NCBI GenBank assembly: GCA_964057225.1
Contig: CAXKVF010000075.1
Location: 744,001-808,000, forward strand
DNA from: Auanema rhodensis
Taxonomy: Eukaryota; Nematoda; Chromadorea; Rhabditida; Rhabditidae
DNA: 64,000 nt
Direction: 5' to 3'
The position numbers and the translations under genes were made by a program. The notes beneath the pieces are model-generated. The model was not told the origin of the DNA and did not search any database. It was given only the letters and a program-made list of their open reading frames with translations. This document shows positions 14,079-28,510 of this stretch, piece by piece; position 1 is the stretch's first letter; each line of letters starts with the position of its first letter.

Positions 14079-15486
14079 CTAAAAACAAATTTTTATTGAT
14101 ATTGGTGCATGGTAACCATGACTTTGAAATTTACGTGAACTTTAATTTATGCTAATTAAATGTACACGTGATGTGCACTTGGTATGTAACTCGCTTCACG
14201 TGAAAGATAAAGAGATGCGGTTTTCAAAAATAGATTCCCCATGTCCATATCAGTCTAAAAACAAATTTTTATTGATATTGGTTCATGGTAACCATGACTT
14301 TGAAATTTACGTGAACTTTAATTTATGCTAATTAAATGTACACGTGATGTGCACTTGGTATGTAACTCGCTTCACGTGAAAGATAAAGAGATGCGGTTTT
14401 CAAAATTAGATTCCCCATGTCCATATTAGTCTAAAAACAAATTTTTATTGATATTGGTTCATGGTAACCATGACTTTGAAATTTACGTGAACTTTAATTT
14501 ATGCTAATTAAATGTACACGTGATGTGCACTTGGTATGTAACTCGCTTCACGTGAAAGATAAAGAGATGCGGTTTTCAAAATTAGATTCCCCATGTCCAT
14601 ATTAGTCTAAAAACAAATTTTTATTGATATTGGTTCATGGTAACCATGACTTTGAAATTTACGTGAACTTTAATTTATGCTAATTAAATGTACACGTGAT
14701 GTGCACTTGGTATGTAACTCGCTTCACGTGAAAGATAAAGAGATGCGGTTTTCAAAAATAGATTCCCCATGTCCATATCAGTCTAAAAACAAATTTTTAT
14801 TGATATTGGTTCATGGTAACCATGACTTTGAAATTTACGTGAACTTTAATTTATGCTAATTAAATGTACACGTGATGTGCACTTGGTATGTAACTCGCTT
14901 CACGTGAAAGATAAAGAGATGCGGTTTTCAAAATTAGATTCCCCATGTCCATATTAGTCTAAAAACAAATTTTTATTGATATTGCTTCATGGTAACCATG
15001 ACTTTGAAATTTACGTGAACTTTAATTTATGCTAATTAAATGTACACGTGATGTGCACTTGGTATGTAACTCGCTTCACGTGAAAGATAAAGAGATGCGG
15101 TTTTCAAAATTAGATTCCCCATGTCCATATTAGTCTAAAAACAAATTTTTATTGATATTGGTTCATGGTAACCATGACTTTGAAATTTACGTGAACTTTA
15201 ATTTATGCTAATTAAATGTACACGTGATGTGCACTTGGTATGTAACTCGCTTCACGTGAAAGATAAAGAGATGCGGTTTTCAAAAATAGATTCCCCATGT
15301 CCATATCAGTCTAAAAACAAATTTTTATTGATATTGGTTCATGGTAACCATGACTTTGAAATTTACGTGAACTTTAATTTATGCTAATTAAATGTACACG
15401 TGATGTGCACTTGGTATGTAACTCGCTTCACGTGAAAGATAAAGAGATGCGGTTTTCAAAATTAGATTCCCCATGTCCATATTAGT
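14079..15486 (+). repeat. 3-monomer higher-order repeat with AAAATAG/CAG variant
   Basis: Monomers carrying the linked AAAATAG and ATATCAG variants start at 14079, 14607 and 15135, exactly 528 bp apart. The same linked variant sits at 704-bp spacing in the 13-mer blocks, so the same monomer lineage has been propagated with different unit lengths in different places. Confidence 0.8.
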
Positions 15487-18400
15487 CTAAAAACAAATTT
15501 TTATTGATATTGGTGCATGGTAACCATGACTTTGAAATTTACGTGAACTTTAATTTATGCTAATTAAATGTACACGTGATGTGCACTTGGTATGTAACTC
15601 GCTTCACGTGAAAGATAAAGAGATGCGGTTTTCAAAATTAGATCCCCCATGTCCATATTAGTCTAAAAACAAATTTTGATTGATATTGGTGCATGGTAAC
15701 CATGACTTTGAAATTTACGTGAACTTTAATTTATGCTAATTAAATGTACACGTGATGTGCACTTGGTATGTAACTCGCTTCACGTGAAAGATAAAGAGAT
15801 GCGGTTTTCAAAATTAGATTCCCCATGTCCATATTAGTCTAAAAACAAATTTTTATTGATATTGGTTCATGGTAACCATGACTTTGAAATTTACGTGAAC
15901 TTTAATTTATGCTAATTAAATGTACACGTGATGTGCACTTGGTATGTAACTCGCTTCACGTGAAAGATAAAGAGATGCGGTTTTCAAAATTAGATTCCCC
16001 ATGTCCATATTAGTCTAAAAACAAATTTTTATTGATATTGGTGCATGGTAACCATGACTTTGAAATTTACGTGAACTTTAATTTATGCTAATTAAATGTA
16101 CACGTGATGTGCACTTGGTATGTAACTCGCTTCACGTGAAAGATAAAGAGATGCGGTTTTCAAAATTAGATCCCCCATGTCCATATTAGTCTAAAAACAA
16201 ATTTTGATTGATATTGGTGCATGGTAACCATGACTTTGAAATTTACGTGAACTTTAATTTATGCTAATTAAATGTACACGTGATGTGCACTTGGTATGTA
16301 ACTCGCTTCACGTGAAAGATAAAGAGATGCGGTTTTCAAAATTAGATTCCCCATGTCCATATTAGTCTAAAAACAAATTTTTATTGATATTGGTGCATGG
16401 TAACCATGACTTTGAAATTTACGTGAACTTTAATTTATGCTAATTAAATGTACACGTGATGTGCACTTGGTATGTAACTCGCTTCACGTGAAAGATAAAG
16501 AGATGCGGTTTTCAAAATTAGATTCCCCATGTCCATATTAGTCTAAAAACAAATTTTTATTGATATTGGTTCATGGTAACCATGACTTTGAAATTTACGT
16601 GAACTTTAATTTATGCTAATTAAATGTACACGTGATGTGCACTTGGTATGTAACTCGCTTCACGTGAAAGATAAAGAGATGCGGTTTTCAAAATTAGATT
16701 CCCCATGTCCATATTAGTCTAAAAACAAATTTTTATTGATATTGGTTCATGGTAACCATGACTTTGAAATTTACGTGAACTTTAATTTATGCTAATTAAA
16801 TGTACACGTGATGTGCACTTGGTATGTAACTCGCTTCACGTGAAAGATAAAGAGATGCGGTTTTCAAAATTAGATTCCCCATGTCCATATTAGTCTAAAA
16901 ACAAATTTTTATTGATATTGGTGCATGGTAACCATGACTTTGAAATTTACGTGAACTTTAATTTATGCTAATTAAATGTACACGTGATGTGCACTTGGTA
17001 TGTAACTCGCTTCACGTGAAAGATAAAGAGATGCGGTTTTCAAAATTAGATTCCCCATGTCCATATTAGTCTAAAAACAAATTTTTATTGATATTGCTTC
17101 ATGGTAACCATGACTTTGAAATTTACGTGAACTTTAATTTATGCTAATTAAATGTACACGTGATGTGCACTTGGTATGTAACTCGCTTCACGTGAAAGAT
17201 AAAGAGATGCGGTTTTCAAAATTAGATTCCCCATGTCCATATTAGTCTAAAAACAAATTTTTATTGATATTGGTTCATGGTAACCATGACTTTGAAATTT
17301 ACGTGAACTTTAATTTATGCTAATTAAATGTACACGTGATGTGCACTTGGTATGTAACTCGCTTCACGTGAAAGATAAAGAGATGCGGTTTTCAAAATTA
17401 GATTCCCCATGTCCATATTAGTCTAAAAACAAATTTTTATTGATATTGGTTCATGGTAACCATGACTTTGAAATTTACGTGAACTTTAATTTATGCTAAT
17501 TAAATGTACACGTGATGTGCACTTGGTATGTAACTCGCTTCACGTGAAAGATAAAGAGATGCGGTTTTCAAAATTAGATTCCCCATGTCCATATTAGTCT
17601 AAAAACAAATTTTTATTGATATTGGTGCATGGTAACCATGACTTTGAAATTTACGTGAACTTTAATTTATGCTAATTAAATGTACACGTGATGTGCACTT
17701 GGTATGTAACTCGCTTCACGTGAAAGATAAAGAGATGCGGTTTTCAAAATTAGATTCCCCATGTCCATATTAGTCTAAAAACAAATTTTTATTGATATTG
17801 GTTCATGGTAACCATGACTTTGAAATTTACGTGAACTTTAATTTATGCTAATTAAATGTACACGTGATGTGCACTTGGTATGTAACTCGCTTCACGTGAA
17901 AGATAAAGAGATGCGGTTTTCAAAATTAGATTCCCCATGTCCATATTAGTCTAAAAACAAATTTTTATTGATATTGGTTCATGGTAACCATGACTTTGAA
18001 ATTTACGTGAACTTTAATTTATGCTAATTAAGTGTACACGTAATGTGCACTTGGTATGTAACTCGCTTCACGTGAAAGATACAGAGATGCGGTTTACAAA
18101 ATTAGATTCCCCATGTCCATATTAGTCTAAAAACAAATTTTTATTGATATTGGTGCATGGTAACCATGACTTTGAAATTTACGTGAACTTTAATTTATGC
18201 TAATTAAATGTACACGTGATGTGCACTTGGTATGTAACTCGCTTCACGTGAAAGATAAAGAGATGCGGTTTTCAAAATTAGATTCCCCATGTCCATATTA
18301 GTCTAAAAACAAATTTTTATTGATATTGGTTCATGGTAACCATGACTTTGAAATTTACGTGAACTTTAATTTATGCTAATTAAATGTACACGTGATGTGC

Positions 18401-18830
18401 ACTTCGTATGTAACTCGCTTCACGTGAAAGATAAAGAGATGCGGTTTTCAAAATTAGATTCCCCATGTCCATATTAGTCTAAAAACAAATTTTTATTGAT
18501 ATTGGTTCATGGTAACCATGACTTTGAAATTTACGTGAACTTTAATTTATGCTAATTAAATGTACACGTGATGTGCACTTGGTATGTAACTCGCTTCACG
18601 TGAAAGATAAAGAGATGCGGTTTTCAAAATTAGATTCCCCATGTCCATATTAGTCTAAAAACAAATTTTTATTGATATTGGTTCATGGTAACCATGACTT
18701 TGAAATTTACGTGAACTTTAATTTATGCTAATTAAATGTACACGTGATGTGCACTTGGTATGTAACTCGCTTCACGTGAAAGATAAAGAGATGCGGTTTT
18801 CAAAATTAGATTCCCCATGTCCATATTAGT

Positions 18831-21800
18831 CTAAAAACAAATTTTTATTGATATTGGTTCATGGTAACCATGACTTTGAAATTTACGTGAACTTTAATTT
18901 ATGCTAATTAAGTGTACACGTAATGTGCACTTGGTATGTAACTCGCTTCACGTGAAAGATAAAGAGATGCGGTTTTCAAAATTAGATTCCCCATGTCCAT
19001 ATTAGTCTAAAAACAAATTTTTATTGATATTGGTGCATGGTAACCATGACTTTGAAATTTACGTGAACTTCAATTTATGCTAATTAAATGTACACGTGAT
19101 GTGCACTTGGTATGTAACTCGCTTCACGTGAAAGATAAAGAGATGCGGTTTTCAAAATTAGATCCCCCATGTCCATATTAGTCTAAAAACAAATTTTGAT
19201 TGATATTGGTGCATGGTAACCATGACTTTGAAATTTACGTGAACTTTAATTTATGCTAATTAAATGTACACGTAATGTGCACTTGGTATGTAACTCGCTT
19301 CACGTGAAAGATAAAGAGATGCGGTTTTCAAAATTAGATTCCCCATGTCCATATTAGTCTAAAAACAAATTTTTATTGATATTGGTTCATGGTAACCATG
19401 ACTTTGAAATTTACGTGAACTTTAATTTATGCTAATTAAATGTACACGTGATGTGCACTTGGTATGTAACTCGCTTCACGTGAAAGATAAAGAGATGCGG
19501 TTTTCAAAATTAGATTCCCCATGTCCATATTAGTCTAAAAACAAATTTTTATTGATATTGGTGCATGGTAACCATGACTTTGAAATTTACGTGAACTTTA
19601 ATTTATGCTAATTAAATGTACACGTGATATGCACTTGGTATGTAACTCGCTTCACGTGAAAGATGAAGAGATGCGGTTTTCAAAATTAGATTCCCCATGT
19701 CCATATTAGTCTAAAAACAAATTTTTATTGATATTGGTGCATGGTAACCATGACTTTGAAATTTACGTGAACTTTAATTTATGCTAATTAAATGTACACG
19801 TGATGTGCACTTGGTATGTAACTCGCTTCACGTGAAAGATAAAGAGATGCGGTTTTCAAAATTAGATTCCCCATGTCCATATTAGTCTAAAAACAAATTT
19901 TTATTGATATTGGTTCATGGTAACCATGACTTTGAAATTTACGTGAACTTTAATTTATGCTAATTAAATGTACACGTGATGTGCACTTGGTATGTAACTC
20001 GCTTCACGTGAAAGATAAAGAGATGCGGTTTTCAAAATTAGATTCCCCATGTCCATATTAGTCTAAAAACAAACTTTTATTGATATTGGTTCATGGTAAC
20101 CATGACTTTGAAATTTACGTGAACTTTAATTTATGCTAATTAAGTGTACACGTAATGTGCACTTGGTATGTAACTCGCTTCACGTGAAAGATAAAGAGAT
20201 GCGGTTTTCAAAATTAGATTCCCCATGTCCATATTAGTCTAAAAACAAATTTTTATTGATATTGGTGCATGGTAACCATGACTTTGAAATTTACGTGAAC
20301 TTCAATTTATGCTAATTAAATGTACACGTGATGTGCACTTGGTATGTAACTCGCTTCACGTGAAAGATAAAGAGATGCGGTTTTCAAAATTAGATTCCCC
20401 ATGTCCATATTAGTCTAAAAACAAATTTTTATTGATATTGGTGCATGGTAACCATGACTTTGAATTTTACGTGAACTTTAATTTATGCTAATTAAATGTA
20501 CACGTGATGTGCACTTGGTATGTAACTCGCTTCACGTGAAAGATAAAGAGATGCGGTTTTCAAAATTAGATCCCCCATGTCCATATTAGTCTAAAAACAA
20601 ATTTTGATTGATATTGGTGCATGGTAACCATGACTTTGAAATTTACGTGAACTTTAATTTATGCTAATTAAATGTACACGTAATGTGCACTTGGTATGTA
20701 ACTCGCTTCACGTGAAAGATAAAGAGATGCGGTTTTCAAAATTAGATTCCCCATGTCCATATTAGTCTAAAAACAAATTTTTATTGATATTGGTTCATGG
20801 TAACCATGACTTTGAAATTTACGTGAACTTTAATTTATGCTAATTAAATGTACACGTGATGTGCACTTGGTATGTAACTCGCTTCACGTGAAAGATAAAG
20901 AGATGCGGTTTTCAAAATTAGATTCCCCATGTCCATATTAGTCTAAAAACAAATTTTTATTGATATTGGTGCATGGTAACCATGACTTTGAAATTTACGT
21001 GAACTTTAATTTATGCTAATTAAATGTACACGTGATATGCACTTGGTATGTAACTCGCTTCACGTGAAAGATGAAGAGATGCGGTTTTCAAAATTAGATT
21101 CCCCATGTCCATATTAGTCTAAAAACAAATTTTTATTGATATTGGTGCATGGTAACCATGACTTTGAAATTTACGTGAACTTTAATTTATGCTAATTAAA
21201 TGTACACGTGATGTGCACTTGGTATGTAACTCGCTTCACGTGAAAGATAAAGAGATGCGGTTTTCAAAATTAGATTCCCCATGTCCATATTAGTCTAAAA
21301 ACAAATTTTTATTGATATTGGTTCATGGTAACCATGACTTTGAAATTTACGTGAACTTTAATTTATGCTAATTAAATGTACACGTGATGTGCACTTGGTA
21401 TGTAACTCGCTTCACGTGAAAGATAAAGAGATGCGGTTTTCAAAATTAGATTCCCCATGTCCATATTAGTCTAAAAACAAATTTTTATTGATATTGGTTC
21501 ATGGTAACCATGACTTTGAAATTTACGTGAACTTTAATTTATGCTAATTAAGTGTACACGTAATGTGCACTTGGTATGTAACTCGCTTCACGTGAAAGAT
21601 AAAGAGATGCGGTTTTCAAAATTAGATTCCCCATGTCCATATTAGTCTAAAAACAAATTTTTATTGATATTGGTGCATGGTAACCATGACTTTGAAATTT
21701 ACGTGAACTTCAATTTATGCTAATTAAATGTACACGTGATGTGCACTTGGTATGTAACTCGCTTCACGTGAAAGATAAAGAGATGCGGTTTTCAAAATTA

Positions 21801-22702
21801 GATTCCCCATGTCCATATTAGTCTAAAAACAAATTTTTATTGATATTGGTGCATGGTAACCATGACTTTGAATTTTACGTGAACTTTAATTTATGCTAAT
21901 TAAATGTACACGTGATGTGCACTTGGTATGTAACTCGCTTCACGTGAAAGATAAAGAGATGCGGTTTTCAAAATTAGATCCCCCATGTCCATATTAGTCT
22001 AAAAACAAATTTTGATTGATATTGGTGCATGGTAACCATGACTTTGAAATTTACGTGAACTTTAATTTATGCTAATTAAATGTACACGTAATGTGCACTT
22101 GGTATGTAACTCGCTTCACGTGAAAGATAAAGAGATGCGGTTTTCAAAATTAGATTCCCCATGTCCATATTAGTCTAAAAACAAATTTTTATTGATATTG
22201 GTTCATGGTAACCATGACTTTGAAATTTACGTGAACTTTAATTTATGCTAATTAAATGTACACGTGATGTGCACTTGGTATGTAACTCGCTTCACGTGAA
22301 AGATAAAGAGATGCGGTTTTCAAAATTAGATTCCCCATGTCCATATTAGTCTAAAAACAAATTTTTATTGATATTGGTGCATGGTAACCATGACTTTGAA
22401 ATTTACGTGAACTTTAATTTATGCTAATTAAATGTACACGTGATATGCACTTGGTATGTAACTCGCTTCACGTGAAAGATGAAGAGATGCGGTTTTCAAA
22501 ATTAGATTCCCCATGTCCATATTAGTCTAAAAACAAATTTTTATTGATATTGGTGCATGGTAACCATGACTTTGAAATTTACGTGAACTTTAATTTATGC
22601 TAATTAAATGTACACGTGATGTGCACTTGGTATGTAACTCGCTTCACGTGAAAGATAAAGAGATGCGGTTTTCAAAATTAGATTCCCCATGTCCATATTA
22701 GT
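18831..22702 (+). repeat. 7- then 8-monomer higher-order repeat, about three units
   Basis: Unit order is: AAGTG/GTAATG monomer, TTCAATTT monomer, (GAATTTT monomer), TTTTGATT monomer with GTAATG, GGTTC, GATATGC/GATGAAG monomer, GGTGC, GGTTC. Unit 1 (18831-20062) lacks the GAATTTT monomer and is 1,232 bp. Unit 2 (20063-21470) has it and is 1,408 bp, as does unit 3 from 21471, whose last monomer is replaced by a GCTTC type. This catches a unit-length change of one monomer in the act. Confidence 0.88.
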
Positions 22703-23934
22703 CTAAAAACAAATTTTTATTGATATTGCTTCATGGTAACCATGACTTTGAAATTTACGTGAACTTTAATTTATGCTAATTAAATGTACACGTGATGTGC
22801 ACTTGGTATGTAACTCGCTTCACGTGAAAGATAAAGAGATGCGGTTTTCAAAATTAGATTCCCCATGTCCATATTAGTCTAAAAACAAATTTTTATTGAT
22901 ATTGGTGCATGGTAACCATGACTTTGAAATTTACGTGAACTTTAATTTATGCTAATTAAATGTACACGTGATGTGCACTTGGTATGTAACTCGCTTCACG
23001 TGAAAGATAAAGAGATGCGGTTTTCAAAATTAGATTCCCCATGTCCATATTAGTCTAAAAACAAATTTTTATTGATATTGGTGCATGGTAACCATGACTT
23101 TGAAATATACGTGAACTTTAATTTATGCTAATTAAATGTACACGTGATGTGCACTTGGTATGTAACTCGCTTCACGTGAAAGATAAAAAGATGCGGTTTT
23201 CAAAATTAGATTCCCCATGTCCATATTAGTCTAAAAACAAATTTTTATTGATATTGGTGCATGGTAACCATGACTTTGAATTTTACGTGAACTTTAATTT
23301 ATGCTAATTAAATGTACACGTGATGTGCACTTGGTATGTAACTCGCTTCACGTGAAAGATAAAGAGATGCGGTTTTCAAAATTAGATTCCCCATGTCCAT
23401 ATTAGTCTAAAAACAAATTTTTATTGATATTGGTTCATGGTAACCATGACTTTGAAATTTACGTGAACTTTAATTTATGCTAATTAAATGTACACGTGAT
23501 GTGCACTTGGTATGTAACTCGCTTCACGTGAAAGATAAAGAGATGCGGTTTTCAAAATTAGATTTCCCATGTCCATATTAGTCTAAAAACAAATTTTTAT
23601 TGATATTGGTGCATGGTAACCATGACTTTGAATTTTACGTGAACTTTAATTTATGCTAATTAAATGTACACGTGATGTGCACTTGGTATGTAACTCGCTT
23701 CACGTGAAAGATAAAGAGATGCGGTTTTTAAAATTAGATTCCCCATGTCCATATTAGTCTAAAAACAAATTTTTATTGATATTGGTTCATGGTAACCATG
23801 ACTTTGAAATTTACGTGAACTTTAATTTATGCTAATTAAATGTACACGTGATGTGCACTTGGTATGTAACTCGCTTCACGTGAAAGATAAAGAGATGCGG
23901 TTTTCAAAATTAGATTCCCCATGTCCATATTAGT

Positions 23935-26900
23935 CTAAAAACAAATTTTTATTGATATTGCTTCATGGTAACCATGACTTTGAAATTTACGTGAACTTTA
24001 ATTTATGCTAATTAAATGTACACGTGATGTGCACTTGGTATGTAACTCGCTTCACGTGAAAGATAAAGAGATGCGGTTTTCAAAATTAGATTCCCCCTGT
24101 CCATATTAGTCTGAAATCAAATTTTTATTGATATTGGTTCATGGTAACCATGACTTTGAAATATACGTGAACTTTAATTTATGCTAATTAAATGTACACG
24201 TGATGTGCACTTGGTATGTAACTCGCTTCACGTGAAAGATAAAGAGATGCGGTTTTCAAAATTAGATTCCCCATGTCCATATTAGTCTAAAAACAAATTT
24301 TTATTGATATTGGTGCATGGTAACCATGACTTTGAAATATACGTGAACTTTAATTTATGCTAATTAAATGTACACGTGATGTGCACTTGGTATGTAACTC
24401 GCTTCACGTGAAAGATAAAGAGATGCGGTTTTCAAAATTAGATTCCCCATGTCCATATTAGTCTAAAAACAAATTTTTATTGATATTGGTTCATGGTAAC
24501 CATGACTTTGAAATTTACGTGAACTTTAATTCATGCTAATTAAATGTACACGTGATGTGCACTTGGTATGTAACTCGCTTCACGTGAAAGATAAAGAGAT
24601 GCGGTTCTCAAAATTAGATTCCCCATGTCCATATTAGTCTAAAAACAAATTTTTATTGATATTGCTTCATGGTAACCATGACTTTGAAATTTACGTGAAC
24701 TTTAATTTATGCTAATTAAATGTACACGTGATGTGCACTTGGTATGTAACTCGCTTCACGTGAAAGATGAAGAGATGCGGTTTTCAAAATTAGATTCCCC
24801 ATGTCCATATTAGTCTAAAAACAAATTTTTATTGATATTGGTGCATGGTAACCATGACTTTGAAATTTACGTGAACTTTAATTTATGCTAATTAAATGTA
24901 CACGTGATGTGCACTTGGTATGTAACTCGCTTCACGTGAAAGATAAAGAGATGCGGTTTTCAAAATTAGATTCCCCATGTCCATATTAGTCTAAAAACAA
25001 ATTTTTATTGATATTGGTGCATGGTAACCATGACTTTGAAATTTACGTGAACTTTAATTTATGCTAATTAAATGTACACGTGATGTGCACTTGGTATGTA
25101 ACTCGCTTCACGTGAAAGATAAAGAGATGCGGTTTTCAAAATTAGATTCCCCATGTCCATATTAGTCTAAAAACAAATTTTTATTGATATTGGTTCATGG
25201 TAACCATGACTTTGAAATTTACGTGAACTTTAATTCATGCTAATTAAATGTACACGTGATGTGCACTTGGTATGTAACTCGCTTCACGTGAAAGATAAAG
25301 AGATGCGGTTTTCAAAATTAGATTCCCCATGTCCATATTAGTCTAAAAACAAATTTTTATTGATATTGGTGCATGGTAACCATGACTTTGAAATTTACGT
25401 GAACTTTAATTTATGCTAATTAAATGTACACGTGATGTGCACTTGGTATGTAACTCGCTTCACGTGAAAGATAAAGAGATGCGGTTTTCAAAATTAGATT
25501 CCCCATGTCCATATTAGTCTAAAAACAAATTTTTATTGATATTGGTTCATGGTAACCATGACTTTGAAATTTACGTGAACTTTAATTTATGCTAATTAAA
25601 TGTACACGTGATGTGCACTTGGTATGTAACTCGCTTCACGTGAAAGATAAAGAGATGCGGTTTTCAAAATTAGATTCCCCATGTCCATATTAGTCTAAAA
25701 ACAAATTTTTATTGATATTGCTTCATGGTAACCATGACTTTGAAATTTACGTGAACTTTAATTTATGCTAATTAAATGTACACGTGATGTGCACTTGGTA
25801 TGTAACTCGCTTCACGTGAAAGATAAAGAGATGCGGTTTTCAAAATTAGATTCCCCCTGTCCATATTAGTCTAAAAACAAATTTTTATTGATATTGGTTC
25901 ATGGTAACCATGACTTTGAAATATACGTGAACTTTAATTTATGCTAATTAAATGTACACGTGATGTGCACTTGGTATGTAACTCGCTTCACGTGAAAGAT
26001 AAAGAGATGCGGTTTTCAAAATTAGATTCCCCATGTCCATATTAGTCTAAAAACAAATTTTTATTGATATTGGTGCATGGTAACCATGACTTTGAAATAT
26101 ACGTGAACTTTAATTTATGCTAATTAAATGTACACGTGATGTGCACTTGGTATGTAACTCGCTTCACGTGAAAGATAAAGAGATGCGGTTTTCAAAATTA
26201 GATTCCCCATGTCCATATTAGTCTAAAAACAAATTTTTATTGATATTGGTTCATGGTAACCATGACTTTGAAATTTACGTGAACTTTAATTCATGCTAAT
26301 TAAATGTACACGTGATGTGCACTTGGTATGTAACTCGCTTCACGTGAAAGATGAAGAGATGCGGTTTTCAAAATTAGATTCCCCATGTCCATATTAGTCT
26401 AAAAACAAATTTTTATTGATATTGCTTCATGGTAACCATGACTTTGAAATTTACGTGAACTTTAATTTATGCTAATTAAATGTACACGTGATGTGCACTT
26501 GGTATGTAACTCGCTTCACGTGAAAGATAAAGAGATGCGGTTTTCAAAATTAGATTCCCCATGTCCATATTAGTCTAAAAACAAATTTTTATTGATATTG
26601 GTGCATGGTAACCATGACTTTGAAATTTACGTGAACTTTAATTTATGCTAATTAAATGTACACGTGATGTGCACTTGGTATGTAACTCGCTTCACGTGAA
26701 AGATAAAGAGATGCGGTTTTCAAAATTAGATTCCCCATGTCCATATTAGTCTAAAAACAAATTTTTATTGATATTGGTTCATGGTAACCATGACTTTGAA
26801 ATTTACGTGAACTTTAATTCATGCTAATTAAATGTACACGTGATGTGCACTTGGTATGTAACTCGCTTCACGTGAAAGATAAAGAGATGCGGTTTTCAAA

Positions 26901-27278
26901 ATTAGATTCCCCATGTCCATATTAGTCTAAAAACAAATTTTTATTGATATTGGTGCATGGTAACCATGACTTTGAAATTTACGTGAACTTTAATTTATGC
27001 TAATTAAATGTACACGTGATGTGCACTTGGTATGTAACTCGCTTCACGTGAAAGATAAAGAGATGCGGTTTTCAAAATTAGATTCCCCATGTCCATATTA
27101 GTCTAAAAACAAATTTTTATTGATATTGGTTCATGGTAACCATGACTTTGAAATTTACGTGAACTTTAATTTATGCTAATTAAATGTACACGTGATGTGC
27201 ACTTGGTGTGTAACTCGCTTCACGTGAAAGATAAAGAGATGCGGTTTTCAAAATTAGATTCCCCATGTCCATATTAGT
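23935..27278 (+). repeat. 10- and 9-monomer higher-order repeat pair
   Basis: Unit 1 (23935-25694, ten monomers) and unit 2 (25695-27278, nine monomers) share a TCCCCCTGT monomer, two successive AAATATACG monomers and two AATTCATGC monomers in order. Unit 1 has one extra GGTGC monomer between the two AATTCATGC copies (spacing 704 bp against 528 bp). Confidence 0.85.
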
Positions 27279-28510
27279 CTAAAAACAAATTTTTATTGAT
27301 ATTGCTTCATGGTAACCATGACTTTGAAATTTACGTGAACTTTAATTTATGCTAATTAAATGTACACGTGATGTGCACTTGGTATGTAACTCGCTTCACG
27401 TGAAAGATAAAGAGATGCGGTTTTCAAAATTAGATTCCCCATGTCCATATTAGTCTAAAAACAAATTTTTATTGATATTGGTTCATGGTAACCATGACTT
27501 TGAAATTTACGTGAACTTTAATTTATGCTAATTAAATGTACACGTGATGTGCACTTGGTATGTAACTCGCTTCACGTGAAAGATAAAGAGATGCGGTTTT
27601 CAAAATTAGATTCCCCATGTCCATATTAGTCTAAAAACAAATTTTTATTGATATTGGTTCATGGTAACCATGACTTTGAAATTTACGTGAACTTTAATTT
27701 ATGCTAATTAAATGTACACGTGATGTGCACTTGGTATGTAACTCGCTTCACGTGAAAGATAAAGAGATGCGGTTTTCAAAATTAGATTCCCCATGTCCAT
27801 ATTAGTCTAAAAACAAATTTTTATTGATATTGGTTCATGGTAACCATGACTTTGAAATTTACGTGAACTTTAATTTATGCTAATTAAATGTACACGTGAT
27901 GTGCACTTGGTGTGTAACTCGCTTCACGTGAAAGATAAAGAGATGCGGTTTTCAAAATTAGATTCCCCATGTCCATATTAGTCTAAAAACAAATTTTTAT
28001 TGATATTGCTTCATGGTAACCATGACTTTGAAATTTACGTGAACTTTAATTTATGCTAATTAAATGTACACGTGATGTGCACTTGGTATGTAACTCGCTT
28101 CACGTGAAAGATAAAGAGATGCGGTTTTCAAAATTAGATTCCCCATGTCCATATTAGTCTAAAAACAAATTTTTATTGATATTGGTTCATGGTAACCATG
28201 ACTTTGAAATTTACGTGAACTTTAATTTATGCTAATTAAATGTACACGTGATGTGCACTTGGTATGTAACTCGCTTCACGTGAAAGATAAAGAGATGCGG
28301 TTTTCAAAATTAGATTCCCCATGTCCATATTAGTCTAAAAACAAATTTTTATTGATATTGGTTCATGGTAACCATGACTTTGAAATTTACGTGAACTTTA
28401 ATTTATGCTAATTAAATGTACACGTGATGTGCACTTGGTATGTAACTCGCTTCACGTGAAAGATAAAGAGATGCGGTTTTCAAAATTAGATTCCCCATGT
28501 CCATATTAGT
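27103..28510 (+). repeat. 4-monomer higher-order repeat, two copies
   Basis: Units 27103-27806 and 27807-28510 (704 bp each) have the order GGTTC with CTTGGTGTG, GCTTC, GGTTC, GGTTC. They directly precede the distant third copy of the 13-mer. Confidence 0.85.
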
